From positions 248,001-312,000 of the forward strand of contig NZ_AWGE01000005.1 of assembly GCF_000495815.1 (NCBI RefSeq): a stretch of DNA of 64,000 bases, in the 5' to 3' direction. Below, in pieces: positions 8,956 through 17,525 of the stretch (position 1 is its first letter; the number at the start of each line of letters is the position of its first letter). Under the pieces are notes generated by a model. The model saw only the letters and a list, made by a program, of their open reading frames with translations, had not been told where the DNA came from and did no database searches. Source of the DNA: Asticcacaulis sp. AC466 (GTDB taxonomy: Bacteria > Pseudomonadota > Alphaproteobacteria > Caulobacterales > Caulobacteraceae). The translations under genes were made by a program, and so were the position numbers.

Positions 8956-9159
8956 CGGGTGGCTCCTGGTGATATTCAGCGAAGGCCGGACGGGGCGAAA
9001 GGTCACGAAACGATCCGCAGGGACTGTAATGCTGCACCGCTACAAGGATCCGATGGAACGTTGCTCCATCTTCCCGGTCCCCCGTCTTCCCCGGCCCAGT
9101 CTTCTCGGACCACCTTCTCGATCATTTTTATCGACGCTGTGACTGGCGCGCTACAGCGA

Positions 9160-9993
9160 ATGGAGCCTAAATCCTCTATAACGGGCCACATGGTGATACG
9201 CAGCACGCATGGTGAGGACTATCAACGGGTCAACCGCCCCATCGGGGTGCTGATCGACGAGTATGCCCCGGACTACGTTGATCCGCCGCACAGTCACGAG
9301 CGGGCACAGTTGCTGTATGCCACGGCGGGCGTGATGTCGGTCATAACCGACGAGGTCAGCTTCACCATTCCGCCGCAACGTGGCGTGTGGATGCCGGCGG
9401 GTGTGCGCCATGAAGCCCATTGCCGGGGCCATGTCTCGTTGCGGACGCTCTATGTCGAACCGGACGCCGACGCACGCTTGCCCAAACAGTGCCAAAGTCT
9501 GAAAATATCGCCGCTGCTGCGCGAGCTGATTATCGAAGCGGGCAACCTGCCCATAGAATACAGCCTCAATGGCCGCGAAGCGCGCATCATGGCGTTGATT
9601 TTGGATGAGATCGCCGAGGCGGTTGAGCATCCCGCATCGGCGCTCAACATTCCCATGCCCATGGACCCGCGTCTGGTGCGGATCTGCCGTGCCATTATGG
9701 CCGATCCGGCCAGCGAAGATGATCTGGACCATTGGGCAGACGTGGCCTGTATGGGGCGTCGCACCTTTACGCGCGCCTTCCGGCGGGAAACCGGCATCAG
9801 TTTTTCGGAGTGGCGTCAGCAGGTGCGACTGGCCGAAGCCGTATCCATGCTGGCGTCAGGTAAATCAGTGACCGCGGTTGCGTACGAAGTGGGCTATAAT
9901 AGCCCCAGCGCCTTCGGCACCATGTTCCAGCGCGCTTTTGGCACACCGCCCAGCCAGTATTTCAGCCATTTGGCAAAAATTACGGCGGCTTGA
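9160..9993 (+). CDS. AraC-family regulator with N-terminal cupin (NimR-like)
   Basis: 277 residues from ATG 9160; ATG 9190 is equally possible because neither has a clear ribosome site. The N-terminal half is a cupin sensor (PPHSHERAQLLYATAGVM, IPPQRGVWMPAGVRHE). The C-terminal half is a pair of AraC helix-turn-helix motifs (WADVACMGRRTFTRAFRRETG, VTAVAYEVGYNSPSAFGTMFQRAFGTPPSQY). It is transcribed away from the permease-proC operon, which it probably controls. It closely resembles in architecture the regulator at 23496, which also faces a transporter. The effector is unknown. Confidence 0.88.
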   Translation: MEPKSSITGHMVIRSTHGEDYQRVNRPIGVLIDEYAPDYVDPPHSHERAQLLYATAGVMSVITDEVSFTIPPQRGVWMPAGVRHEAHCRGHVSLRTLYVEPDADARLPKQCQSLKISPLLRELIIEAGNLPIEYSLNGREARIMALILDEIAEAVEHPASALNIPMPMDPRLVRICRAIMADPASEDDLDHWADVACMGRRTFTRAFRRETGISFSEWRQQVRLAEAVSMLASGKSVTAVAYEVGYNSPSAFGTMFQRAFGTPPSQYFSHLAKITAA

Positions 9994-9996
9994 GTC

Positions 9997-10614
9997 TTAC
10001 CGATGTGGATTTTGCCGCCGCATGGCGTCGGCAAGGTCGGTTTCGCCGTCACGATCCAGGGCTGTCAGGATTTCGCGATATTCGCGGTCGACTTCGTCCT
10101 GCCCGAGCTTGAACGACGCCTGGCTATCGACAATATCCGCCCGGAAACCGATAACGCCGCGCGCCAGGCGCGCTGCGCGCTCGCCCATATCGTCCAGCGA
10201 CCAGGCCTGCTCGCGCCCGGCTTCCTGAGTGTCGATGAGATCACGCAGCAGGGTTTCGATGCCGGAGGCATCCTCGATCAGGTGAATGTCGCAGGCGAAG
10301 GTCGCGCTGGCATAGTTCCAGGTCGGTGCCTGCGTGCGGTCGCTTAGCCAAGAGGGCGATATATAACCGTGCGGGCCCGTGAACAGCAGGTGGGCGCGGG
10401 GATGGGCGCGTAGCCGTTCGACTTGCGGGTTGTTGCGGCCAAAATGCCCGATGAGAGCGACCAGGCGGCCGTCGGCGAGGTGCGGCCGTATCGGCAAGGG
10501 GGTGGCGTTGAATGCGCCGTCGCTGGAAACGATCCAGGCGAATGGAAAGCGGGTGACGAGGTCGATGACGTCGTCTTCGGATTTCGGGGTATATTTCGCG
10601 GGTTTCGGGTCCAT
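9997..10614 (-). CDS. PaiB-like FMN-binding split-barrel protein
   Basis: 205 residues from the ATG at 10614. It shows the PaiB family pattern: PFAWIVSSDGAFNATPLPI, LIGHFGRNNPQ, HPRAHLLFTGPHGYISPSWL, and the distinctive PTWNYASATFACDIHLIED. The C-terminal region (RGVIGFRADIVDSQASFKLGQ) matches the family tail. PaiB of Bacillus subtilis was named as a negative regulator of sporulation and protease genes, but the fold is an FMN-binding split barrel and the biochemical role in proteobacteria is unsettled. It is convergent with the AraC gene (3-bp gap) and lies downstream of the Lrp regulator, 97 bp away. Confidence 0.82.
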   Translation of the reverse strand: MDPKPAKYTPKSEDDVIDLVTRFPFAWIVSSDGAFNATPLPIRPHLADGRLVALIGHFGRNNPQVERLRAHPRAHLLFTGPHGYISPSWLSDRTQAPTWNYASATFACDIHLIEDASGIETLLRDLIDTQEAGREQAWSLDDMGERAARLARGVIGFRADIVDSQASFKLGQDEVDREYREILTALDRDGETDLADAMRRQNPHR

Positions 10615-10711
10615 GCCCCGTTCTAGCGCTACAGTTTGCCGGGCACAGCCGGAAATTAGGCCGAACACTCCCGTTTTCGGGCCAAGCGTCGCCCAACCGT
10701 GCCGCAATAGT

Positions 10712-11167
10712 CTATACCGGCAATGACAAGGTATTCTTGACTTCTTCCAAGACGGCATAGGTCCGCGTCTCGCGCACGCCGGGCAGGCTGACGAGGGTAT
10801 CGCCTAGGAAGTTGCGATAGGCCGCCATGTCCTTGACGCGGGCCTTGATCAGATAGTCGAAGCCGCCGGCAACCATATGGCACTCCATGATTTCCGGATG
10901 CCGGTTCACCGCGCGGGCAAACTCTTCAAACAGGTCGCCGGTCGTCCGGTCAAGCAGTACCTCGACGAAAATCAGCAGGGCCCTGTCCAGCTTGACCGGG
11001 TCCAGAACCGCCATGGTCCCGAGTATATAGCCTTTGTGTCTCAGGCGTTTTACCCGGTCGAAGCAGGCAGCAGCGGAGATGTGGCAGGCTTCCGCCAAGG
11101 CTTGATTGGTAATGCGCCCATCGGCCTGAAGCAGGCGCAACAGGCGCCGGTCCGTGTCGTCCAACAT
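10712..11167 (-). CDS. putR: Lrp/AsnC-family regulator, probable PutR
   Basis: 151 residues from the ATG at 11167, with GAGGA before it. Residues 1-60 form the winged helix-turn-helix (DDTDRRLLRLLQADGRITNQALAEA, HISAAACFDRVKRLRHKGYI). The rest is the RAM/Lrp ligand domain (PEIMECHMVAGGFDYLIKARVKD, LPGVRETRTYAVLEEVKNT). It is divergent from putA across 123 bp that contain several overlapping palindromes. In alphaproteobacteria such as Rhodobacter and Agrobacterium an Lrp-like PutR activates putA in response to proline; that is the basis for the symbol. The same arrangement here supports it, but binding is not shown. Confidence 0.85.
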   Translation of the reverse strand: MLDDTDRRLLRLLQADGRITNQALAEACHISAAACFDRVKRLRHKGYILGTMAVLDPVKLDRALLIFVEVLLDRTTGDLFEEFARAVNRHPEIMECHMVAGGFDYLIKARVKDMAAYRNFLGDTLVSLPGVRETRTYAVLEEVKNTLSLPV

Positions 11168-11187
11168 GAAAATATTCCTCAAAAATT

Positions 11188-11218
11188 TTCGCCTTTTGGC
11201 GAATATTATTCGGATAAT
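11188..11218. promoter_or_regulatory. Nested palindromes, probable PutR operator
   Basis: Between the divergent regulator and putA are TTCGCC-TTTT-GGCGAA (11188-11203, perfect), overlapping GAATA-T-TATTC (11201-11211, perfect), and ATTAT-TCGG-ATAAT (11205-11218, perfect). Lrp-family octamers bind arrays of degenerate A/T-rich palindromes, so this 31-bp block is the likely control site for both genes. The assignment to PutR is inference. Confidence 0.6.
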
Positions 11219-11290
11219 ACGTCGCAAATACCAAGCACATTCGGTTAATCTGCGCATATACAGGATAAATAACTATGGGAGAGACTGTCA

Positions 11291-14200
11291 ATGAAGATGG
11301 AAGGCACGCTCACCTTCGCCCGCTCGCAGATGGCGGCGCTGTTTCGGGCCGATGAGGCCGAGGTCCTGGACGGCCTGTTGCCGGCGGCGACCCTCGACGC
11401 CGACGGACGCGACCGCGTCCTGACCCAGGCGCGCCTGATCCTGAATGATTTGCGCGCGGCGCAGGACACCGGCTGGATCAACCGCTTTCTGCATGAATAC
11501 CGCCTCAATACCCAGGAGGGGATAGCGCTTTTGTCCCTCGCCGAAGCCTATCTGCGTGTGCCGGACACCGGCACCGCCGATCAGCTGATCCGCGACAAGT
11601 TGGGTGACGCCGACTGGCGCGCACATGCGGGGCAATCGTCATCGACGCTGGTCAATGCTGCGACCTTTGGCCTGGTGCTCACCCGGGCTCTTGTGGCCGA
11701 TACGGACGGCGGCGTCCTGAAACGCCTGCTGGCGCGGGCAGGGGAGCCTTTTGTTCGTGCCGGGGTGGCCACCGCGATGCGCATGATGGGCTCCGTCTTC
11801 GTCATGGGGCGGACAATAGAAGAGGCGCTGGGCCGCGCCGCTCGCCCGGAAAACGAAGGCTTCAACGCCAGCTTCGATATGCTGGGGGAATCGGCCCGCA
11901 CCTTCGCCGACGCCGACCGCTACTACCAGTCCTACGCCAATGCGGTCGCCGCCGTGGGCAAGGGCGATGGCGGAAAAGGCCACAATATTTCGGTCAAGCT
12001 GTCGGCGCTCCACCCGCGCTATGAAGTCGCCCATGCCAGGACTTGCGTGCCCGAACTCACCGAAATCGTCCGCCAACTGGCCCGCCAGGCGGCAGGTCTC
12101 GGCGTTGGCCTGACCATCGATGCCGAAGAAACCGAGCGGCTGATCATGTCCCTCGATATCATCGAAGGCGTTGCCCGCGATCCGGAACTGGCCGGATGGG
12201 ATGGGTTCGGCATGGCGGTCCAGGCCTATGGCAAACGGGCGCGGCCCGTGATCTCATGGGCTCAAGCTTTAGGGGCGGCCACCGGCAATCGCCTCATGGT
12301 CCGGCTAGTCAAGGGGGCCTACTGGGACAGCGAAATCAAGCGCGCCCAGGTCGAAGGCCTGAGCGGCTATCCTGTGTTTACCCGCAAGGCCGCGACCGAC
12401 GTTTCCTACCTCGCCTGTGCGCGCGATATGCTTGACGCCTCGCACATCTTCCCCGCCTTTGCCGGTCACAACGCTTTGACCGTCGCCACCTTGATTGATT
12501 GGGTGGGCCCACGTCGCGATTTCGAATTCCAACGCCTTCATGGCATGGGCGAAGGTCTGCATGAACGTCTGGTCCGTCAGGAGGGGTTCCATTGCCGGAC
12601 CTATGCGCCGGTCGGCGGTCACCGCGAACTTCTGGCCTATCTTGTGCGGCGTCTGTTGGAAAACGGCGCCAATAGCTCATTCGTACATCAACTTGCCGAC
12701 ACCAGCCTTTCGGAGGATACGCTCTTGGCCGATCCCGCCACCCATATTCGTAACGTCGGGGGCCGTTCCCACCCGGCTATTTCGGCGCCTGCTGACCTCT
12801 TTCCCGGTCGGTGCAATTCGTCGGGTCTCGACCTGAATGACGCCGAAACCTTGTCCGTCGTTATGAACGCGATGCGCTCGATTGACGGCCTGCCGGTCCA
12901 GGCGGCGGCCATTGTCACCGGGCAGCGCGTGACCGGTGACGCGGTTGCGGTGCGCAGTCCGGCCGATCCGGATGTGGTTGTGGGCTCTGTGATTGAAGCC
13001 GTGCCTTATGACGTACGCCGGGCCATCGCCTCGGCTGCGGCGGCAGCCCCGGCCTGGAACGCCCGTCCTGTGTCTGAGCGCGCCGACTGCCTCGACAGGC
13101 TGGGGGATTTGCTTGAAACTCACCGGCTGGAACTGATGCGGCTGGCCGTGCTCGAAGCGGGCAAGACGGTCGGCGATGCCGTGGCTGAAGTCCGCGAAGC
13201 CGTCGATTTTTGCCGGTACTATGCCGTGCAGGCGCGCGCTACCCTCCGGTCCGAATTTCTGCCAGGCCCGACAGGTGAAAGCAATGAACTGCGCCTGGTG
13301 GGCCGTGGCGTCTTTGCCTGCATCTCGCCGTGGAACTTCCCGCTGGCCATCTTCCTGGGCCAAGTGACGGCGGCCTTGGTCGCGGGCAACGCCGTGGTGG
13401 CCAAGCCAGCACCGCAGACCCCGCTGATCGCGTTCCGGGCTGTCGAACTGGCGCATCAAGCCGGCATTCCGTCCGACATCCTGCACTTCCTCCCGGGGGG
13501 CGTAGAGGTGGGCGACGCGCTCGTTTCAAACCTTCAGGTCAATGGGGTGGCCTTTACCGGGTCCATGCCGACCGCGCGGACGATTGCGCGCAACCTGCTC
13601 AAGGATGACAATCGCCCTATCGTGCCCCTGATCGCCGAAACCGGCGGTCTGAACGCGATGATCGTGGATTCTTCAGCCTTGCCCGAGCAGGTCGTCGCCG
13701 ACGTCGTGACCTCAGCCTTCCGCAGTGCCGGACAACGGTGTTCGGCGCTTCGCCTGTTGCTGCTTCAGGAAGACATCGCCGAAACCGTGCTGACCATGTT
13801 GGCAGGCGCCGTGGACGCGCTGGTCATGGGGGATCCATCGAATGTCCGTACAGATGTAGGTCCCGTAATCGATGCCGCGGCGCGCGACCGGCTGGAAGCT
13901 TACCGCCAGTCGGTTCGAGCGGATTGGATTCACACCCTGAATGTGCCCGACAGTGCCGGTACCTTCGTCGCGCCTACCTTGATCCGGTTACGCAGCCTCG
14001 ATGATCTGGGGCAGGAATGGTTTGGGCCGCTTTTGCATGTCGCGACGTGGAAGGCGGGTGAACTGCCAGACGTCGTGGCGCGCATCAATGCCAAGGGCTA
14101 CGGCCTGACCATGGGCCTGCACAGCCGCATAAAGGCGACAGCCGATATCGTGGCGGCATCGGCCCGCGTCGGCAACCTTTACGTCAATCGCTCGATGATC

Positions 14201-14374
14201 GGTGCCGTGGTGGGGTCTCAGCCGTTCGGTGGCGAGGGGCTGTCGGGGACAGGGCCAAAAGCCGGCGGTCCGCACTTCCTGATGCGCTTCGTAACCGAAC
14301 GCACGGTCAGTATCGACACGACCTCGGCCGGTGGCAATGCCGGCCTGTTGTCTCTGGCCGAGACGGACATCTGA
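11291..14374 (+). CDS. putA: Bifunctional proline dehydrogenase / P5C dehydrogenase, short PutA
   Basis: 1027 residues. It oxidises proline to pyrroline-5-carboxylate (FAD, electrons to quinone) and then to glutamate (NAD). The proline dehydrogenase barrel occupies about residues 60-470: LTIDAEETERL, RLVKGAYWDSEIKRAQ, YPVFTRKAATDVSYLACA and RTYAPVGGHRELLAYLVRRLLENGANSSFV. The aldehyde dehydrogenase domain covers about 530-1010: CISPWNFPLAIFLGQVTAAL, VAFTGSMPTA, catalytic-region Glu in AETGGLNAMIV, and nucleophile Cys near residue 817 in SAGQRCSALRLL. The N-terminal ribbon-helix-helix repressor domain of E. coli PutA (1320 residues) is absent, matching the minimal class typified by Bradyrhizobium PutA. 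Repression must therefore be external, fitting the divergent Lrp-type gene. GGGAGA precedes the start. Confidence 0.96.
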   Translation: MKMEGTLTFARSQMAALFRADEAEVLDGLLPAATLDADGRDRVLTQARLILNDLRAAQDTGWINRFLHEYRLNTQEGIALLSLAEAYLRVPDTGTADQLIRDKLGDADWRAHAGQSSSTLVNAATFGLVLTRALVADTDGGVLKRLLARAGEPFVRAGVATAMRMMGSVFVMGRTIEEALGRAARPENEGFNASFDMLGESARTFADADRYYQSYANAVAAVGKGDGGKGHNISVKLSALHPRYEVAHARTCVPELTEIVRQLARQAAGLGVGLTIDAEETERLIMSLDIIEGVARDPELAGWDGFGMAVQAYGKRARPVISWAQALGAATGNRLMVRLVKGAYWDSEIKRAQVEGLSGYPVFTRKAATDVSYLACARDMLDASHIFPAFAGHNALTVATLIDWVGPRRDFEFQRLHGMGEGLHERLVRQEGFHCRTYAPVGGHRELLAYLVRRLLENGANSSFVHQLADTSLSEDTLLADPATHIRNVGGRSHPAISAPADLFPGRCNSSGLDLNDAETLSVVMNAMRSIDGLPVQAAAIVTGQRVTGDAVAVRSPADPDVVVGSVIEAVPYDVRRAIASAAAAAPAWNARPVSERADCLDRLGDLLETHRLELMRLAVLEAGKTVGDAVAEVREAVDFCRYYAVQARATLRSEFLPGPTGESNELRLVGRGVFACISPWNFPLAIFLGQVTAALVAGNAVVAKPAPQTPLIAFRAVELAHQAGIPSDILHFLPGGVEVGDALVSNLQVNGVAFTGSMPTARTIARNLLKDDNRPIVPLIAETGGLNAMIVDSSALPEQVVADVVTSAFRSAGQRCSALRLLLLQEDIAETVLTMLAGAVDALVMGDPSNVRTDVGPVIDAAARDRLEAYRQSVRADWIHTLNVPDSAGTFVAPTLIRLRSLDDLGQEWFGPLLHVATWKAGELPDVVARINAKGYGLTMGLHSRIKATADIVAASARVGNLYVNRSMIGAVVGSQPFGGEGLSGTGPKAGGPHFLMRFVTERTVSIDTTSAGGNAGLLSLAETDI

Positions 14375-14387
14375 TCAAGAGCGCGGC

Positions 14388-15335
14388 CTAGGCGAACAAG
14401 GTGCTCAGGCCGACCATCTCCGGCTCCTGGGTCTGTACCAGATAGACGGGGATGTCTTCGAGATAACTCGTCAGGCGACCTTTGGCGCAGAATCGTCTGG
14501 CAAAATAGGCCGGATCGAACATATCGCCCAACAGGTCGAAAAAGGACCCGGCCAGGAATACGCCGCCGCGCGCACCGGTACACAAGGCCGTATCGGACGC
14601 CGTGGCGGCCAGCCAGCCTGTCACCAAGGCGATGGCTTCCTGCGCCAGGGCGTCGGCATTGCGCGCCCGTTCGACGATATCCGTCGCCTCCGAAGCTCGA
14701 TGCGACTGACCGTCAATGGTGTTCAGGAGATTGTACACTTCGACCAGGCCTGCGGTCGAGACAGCGCGCACGCGCGACACATGGCCGAATGTTTGGGCCA
14801 TGCGGCTGACGATGGCGAATTCCCGTTCCGTGGTTGCGGGTAAGTCGCTGTGGCCGCCCGCGCAGGGCATGGCGACCGGATTGCCCATTTCGTCGGTGAA
14901 TATGCAGGTGGTCCCCAAGCCACGACCGATGGCGATCATGGCTTTCATCTGGGTCGGATCGTCCTTGCCGTCACAGATAACATGACGCTCCGGACCTTCC
15001 AGGCGTTCAATTGCCAGCGCCGTCGCCACGCAGTCATTGACCAGGTGCAGGCGGCTGATATTGAGCCGATCCTTGAGCCAGGAGCGTTCGATGCGATAAC
15101 TGTGATTGGGCATTTCAAAGGCGCCGTCACGTTCCCACCCGCACACCGATAAGGCGGCGGCCATCAGGTCCGGGGCTTCTGCGCGCCCCAGGAAATCCTG
15201 AAGCGCGGTATCGAGTTCGCCTAAGGAGGCGCAATGATAGAGGTTGGCGGGCGGTGGACGATTGCCCGGCCTAGCCATGGTTATTCTAACGCTGTTGTCG
15301 CTACTGAAATCGACGAATAAGACCTGTGTGCTCAT
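14388..15335 (-). CDS. Glucokinase-family protein, divergent
   Basis: 315 residues, the usual length of proteobacterial Glk. Family features are the catalytic Asp region LVNDCVATALAIERL (Asp101), GRGLGTTCIF (137-146, usually GTGLG), PCAGGHSDLP (usually PAEGGH), GLVEVYNLL and RGGVFLAGSFFDLL near the C-terminus. The N-terminal phosphate-binding motif of the family, DxGGTN, is not present: the equivalent region reads VLFVDFSSDNSVRI. It may use a different phosphate donor or sugar, or have lost activity. It is convergent with putA (13-bp gap) with no terminator between. Family membership is fairly certain; glucokinase activity is not. Confidence 0.75.
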   Translation of the reverse strand: MSTQVLFVDFSSDNSVRITMARPGNRPPPANLYHCASLGELDTALQDFLGRAEAPDLMAAALSVCGWERDGAFEMPNHSYRIERSWLKDRLNISRLHLVNDCVATALAIERLEGPERHVICDGKDDPTQMKAMIAIGRGLGTTCIFTDEMGNPVAMPCAGGHSDLPATTEREFAIVSRMAQTFGHVSRVRAVSTAGLVEVYNLLNTIDGQSHRASEATDIVERARNADALAQEAIALVTGWLAATASDTALCTGARGGVFLAGSFFDLLGDMFDPAYFARRFCAKGRLTSYLEDIPVYLVQTQEPEMVGLSTLFA

Positions 15336-15454
15336 GAGAATCTATAGCCCCATCGCGGTCTGATGCCGCGTGCTGAAAATATAGTTTCAAATGGTGGCTA
15401 AAATTGATTAACAATTGTTGCATCGCGATAAGGCGCCCGTCGCAATGCGGTGTT

Positions 15455-15853
15455 TTACCTAGTGGCGGACTCTAACGTCGTTGTTATCGTAAGTCCTTGC
15501 TTCAGTGTTTTTGTGACCGGCGTGCGTTCTGTGACCTGAAGCAGGCGTTCGTGCTGATCCGCGCTGAGGTCACCCTCAATGGTCACCACCCGGTCGATAA
15601 CTTCTTTTTCGCCATCGCGATAAAAATGCAGGGCCACGTCAATGGATGTGACGGGCCAGCCCTTGTGGTTGGCATACATGCGCAGGGTGATGGCTGTGCA
15701 GGAGGCCAGCGCCGACAACAAAAAATCGTACGGTGCCAAACCGGCGTTCTGGCCGCCATTGGCGACTGGCTCGTCGGACATGAGGGTGCGACCGGCGACG
15801 TGAAGGGTGGTGGCGTATGTATCGGTGCCGATATGAGCGGTTGCGCGGGCCAT
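15455..15853 (-). CDS. OsmC/YhfA-family protein
   Basis: 132 residues. OsmC/Ohr-fold protein with PYDFLLSALASCTAITLRMYAN containing the peroxidatic Cys52. The family's second redox Cys (usually in a CPV segment) is replaced by Thr111 in ERTPVTKTL, a variant of the YhfA/OsmC branch. Two-Cys members reduce organic hydroperoxides; a one-Cys form may use another thiol or act differently. It is the last gene of a pirin-wrbA-osmC operon, 57 bp after wrbA with a hairpin between, consistent with an oxidative or electrophile stress function. Confidence 0.85.
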   Translation of the reverse strand: MARATAHIGTDTYATTLHVAGRTLMSDEPVANGGQNAGLAPYDFLLSALASCTAITLRMYANHKGWPVTSIDVALHFYRDGEKEVIDRVVTIEGDLSADQHERLLQVTERTPVTKTLKQGLTITTTLESATR

Positions 15854-15879
15854 GTCAGTCTCCCAGAAAATAAGAAAAT

Positions 15880-15901
15880 GGGCCGCCTTTGCAGGTGGCC
15901 C
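15880..15901 (-). terminator. Intercistronic hairpin between wrbA and osmC
   Basis: GGGCCGCC (15880-15887) and GGTGGCCC (15894-15901) pair over 8 bp with one wobble on the plus strand, or one A-C mismatch in the minus-strand transcript. A T-rich run (ATTTTCTTATTTTC) follows on the minus strand. It could be a weak terminator reducing osmC expression. Confidence 0.45.
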
Positions 15902-15910
15902 GTCAGGTCT

Positions 15911-16510
15911 TTAGCCGTGCAGCTTGATCGCCGTTTCCGCGATCTTGCGGCCCTGGTAGCGGGCGCCCATCAGCTCGTTCTCGCTCGGCTGACGCGATCC
16001 GTCGCCGCCCGTGATGGTGGTGGCGCCATAAGGCGAACCGCCGGTAACTTCGTCCAGCGTCATTTGGCCGGCATGTCCGTAATCGAGACCGACAACCGTC
16101 ATGCCGAAGTGCAGCAAAGAGGTGATGATGGAAAACAGCGTCGTTTCCTGACCGCCATGTTGGGTTGCCGTCGAGGTGAAGGCGCCGCCAACCTTGCCGT
16201 GGAGCGCGCCACGCGCCCACAGGCCGCCGGCCTGGTCGAGGAAGGCTGCCATTTGTGACGCCAGGCGGCCGAAGCGGGTACCGACACCGATGACCACGGC
16301 GTCATAGTTTTCCAGGTCGGCGATGGTGGCGACCGGCGCCTCTTGATCTAGCTTGAAGTGGGCCGCCTTGGCAACCTCAAGCGGCGCGGTCTCGGGCACG
16401 CGCTTGATGTCAACCTGAGCGCCGGCTTCGCGCGCACCTTCGGCGACGGCTTTCGCCATGGTTTCGATGTGACCGTAGGACGAATAGTAGAGTACGAGAA
16501 CCTTAGCCAT
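15911..16510 (-). CDS. wrbA: NAD(P)H:quinone oxidoreductase, WrbA type IV
   Basis: 199 residues from the ATG at 16510; AAGGAT lies 8 bases upstream, better spaced than for the ATG at 16516. A flavodoxin-like FMN protein performing two-electron reduction of quinones. Motifs are [19 protein letters not shown] (FMN phosphate loop), [38 protein letters not shown] and GLDYGHAGQ, then [24 protein letters not shown], the hallmark of WrbA. Length is normal. It lies 51 bp downstream of the pirin gene and before osmC, in an operon divergent from a LysR regulator. Confidence 0.95.
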   Translation of the reverse strand: MAKVLVLYYSSYGHIETMAKAVAEGAREAGAQVDIKRVPETAPLEVAKAAHFKLDQEAPVATIADLENYDAVVIGVGTRFGRLASQMAAFLDQAGGLWARGALHGKVGGAFTSTATQHGGQETTLFSIITSLLHFGMTVVGLDYGHAGQMTLDEVTGGSPYGATTITGGDGSRQPSENELMGARYQGRKIAETAIKLHG

Positions 16511-16561
16511 TTGCATAATCCTTTGTTGCGCTTGTGGTTGGGGAGGAAAAAGGGAAGTCTG

Positions 16562-17434
16562 TCAGATCCGGCCCATCCGGCCCGCATAGTAGTCGCGGAC
16601 TGTCTGTTCCAGTTCATCGATGGTGTTCATGACGAAGGGGCCATGGCGGACGATGGGGGCGTCGAGGGGGTCGCCACCGACCAGCAGGATTTCACTGTCC
16701 TGATCGCTCGTCAGGGTTAGCGTGTCTCCGGGGGCCAAGCGGACCAGTTCACCCGGCACGATACCTTGGTCATCGATAAAAGCTACGCCGGTCATGGTGT
16801 AGGCGGCTAGCTCACGGGGGGGGATGTCAAGCGTGATTGAACCGCCGGCCTTCACCGAGACATGAACGACGACCGGAGCGCCAGTGCTATTCAATGGCCC
16901 TGTCACGGCGTTGACGGTACCGGCAACGATCCGGGCCGATGCCTTATCGCCATAAACCACGGGAATGTCTGCGGCTATGAAATGACGATATAGCGGCTCG
17001 TCATGCTTATGGCCCTTGGGCATGTTGAGCCACAGTTGAATGCCGTGATTGCGGCCGCCCGTGCGTTGAATATCTTCATCGGGACCTTCATCATGGATGA
17101 TGCCGCGCCCGGCGCGCATCCACTGAACTTCGCCGGGCTGCATGACGCTGGTATTGCCCAGGCTGTCTTTATGTACACTACGGCCTTCTAGAAGAAGCGT
17201 CAGGGTTTCTATGCCGGCGTGCGGATGTGCGGACGCGCCCTTTGCGTCTCCGGGCAGAAATTCGATGGGGCCGAAATGGTCGAGAAATATGAACGGGCCG
17301 ACGGCCTCGTAGGCCTTTGACGGAATGGCGCGGCGCACCTCGAACCCGTCGCCTTCCAGTGTGCGGAACGCCGCGTGTCGACTGGTGATGGTGCGGCGGG
17401 TCAGAGCGGTTTTTTCAGCGATCACTGTTGTCAT
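16562..17434 (-). CDS. Pirin-family cupin protein
   Basis: 290 residues, start at 17434 behind CAGGAG. The N-terminal cupin holds the pirin metal site: LDHFGP, then HPHAGIETLTLLLEG (His70, His72) and GEVQWMRAGRGIIHDEGP (His114, Glu116). The C-terminal half is the second, metal-free cupin. Bacterial pirins of this type bind iron and can have quercetinase activity or bind partner enzymes. Association with wrbA, osmC and a divergent LysR gene is a common quinone/flavonoid stress arrangement. The exact substrate is not readable. Confidence 0.9.
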   Translation of the reverse strand: MTTVIAEKTALTRRTITSRHAAFRTLEGDGFEVRRAIPSKAYEAVGPFIFLDHFGPIEFLPGDAKGASAHPHAGIETLTLLLEGRSVHKDSLGNTSVMQPGEVQWMRAGRGIIHDEGPDEDIQRTGGRNHGIQLWLNMPKGHKHDEPLYRHFIAADIPVVYGDKASARIVAGTVNAVTGPLNSTGAPVVVHVSVKAGGSITLDIPPRELAAYTMTGVAFIDDQGIVPGELVRLAPGDTLTLTSDQDSEILLVGGDPLDAPIVRHGPFVMNTIDELEQTVRDYYAGRMGRI

Positions 17435-17525
17435 CGGAAACTCCTGAACGATGTGGCAACATTAATCGAAGTATATTGTTCAGAAAATCCGTATAATATT
17501 GAAAAAACTTTTCGGATAATTTGAA

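Noticed and set aside
12677-13486. 269-codon minus-strand frame inside putA
   Set aside because: Antisense to well conserved dehydrogenase motifs, no recognisable domain or ribosome site.
15497-16258. 253-codon plus-strand frame across osmC and wrbA
   Set aside because: Antisense to two firmly identified genes and compositionally a shadow.
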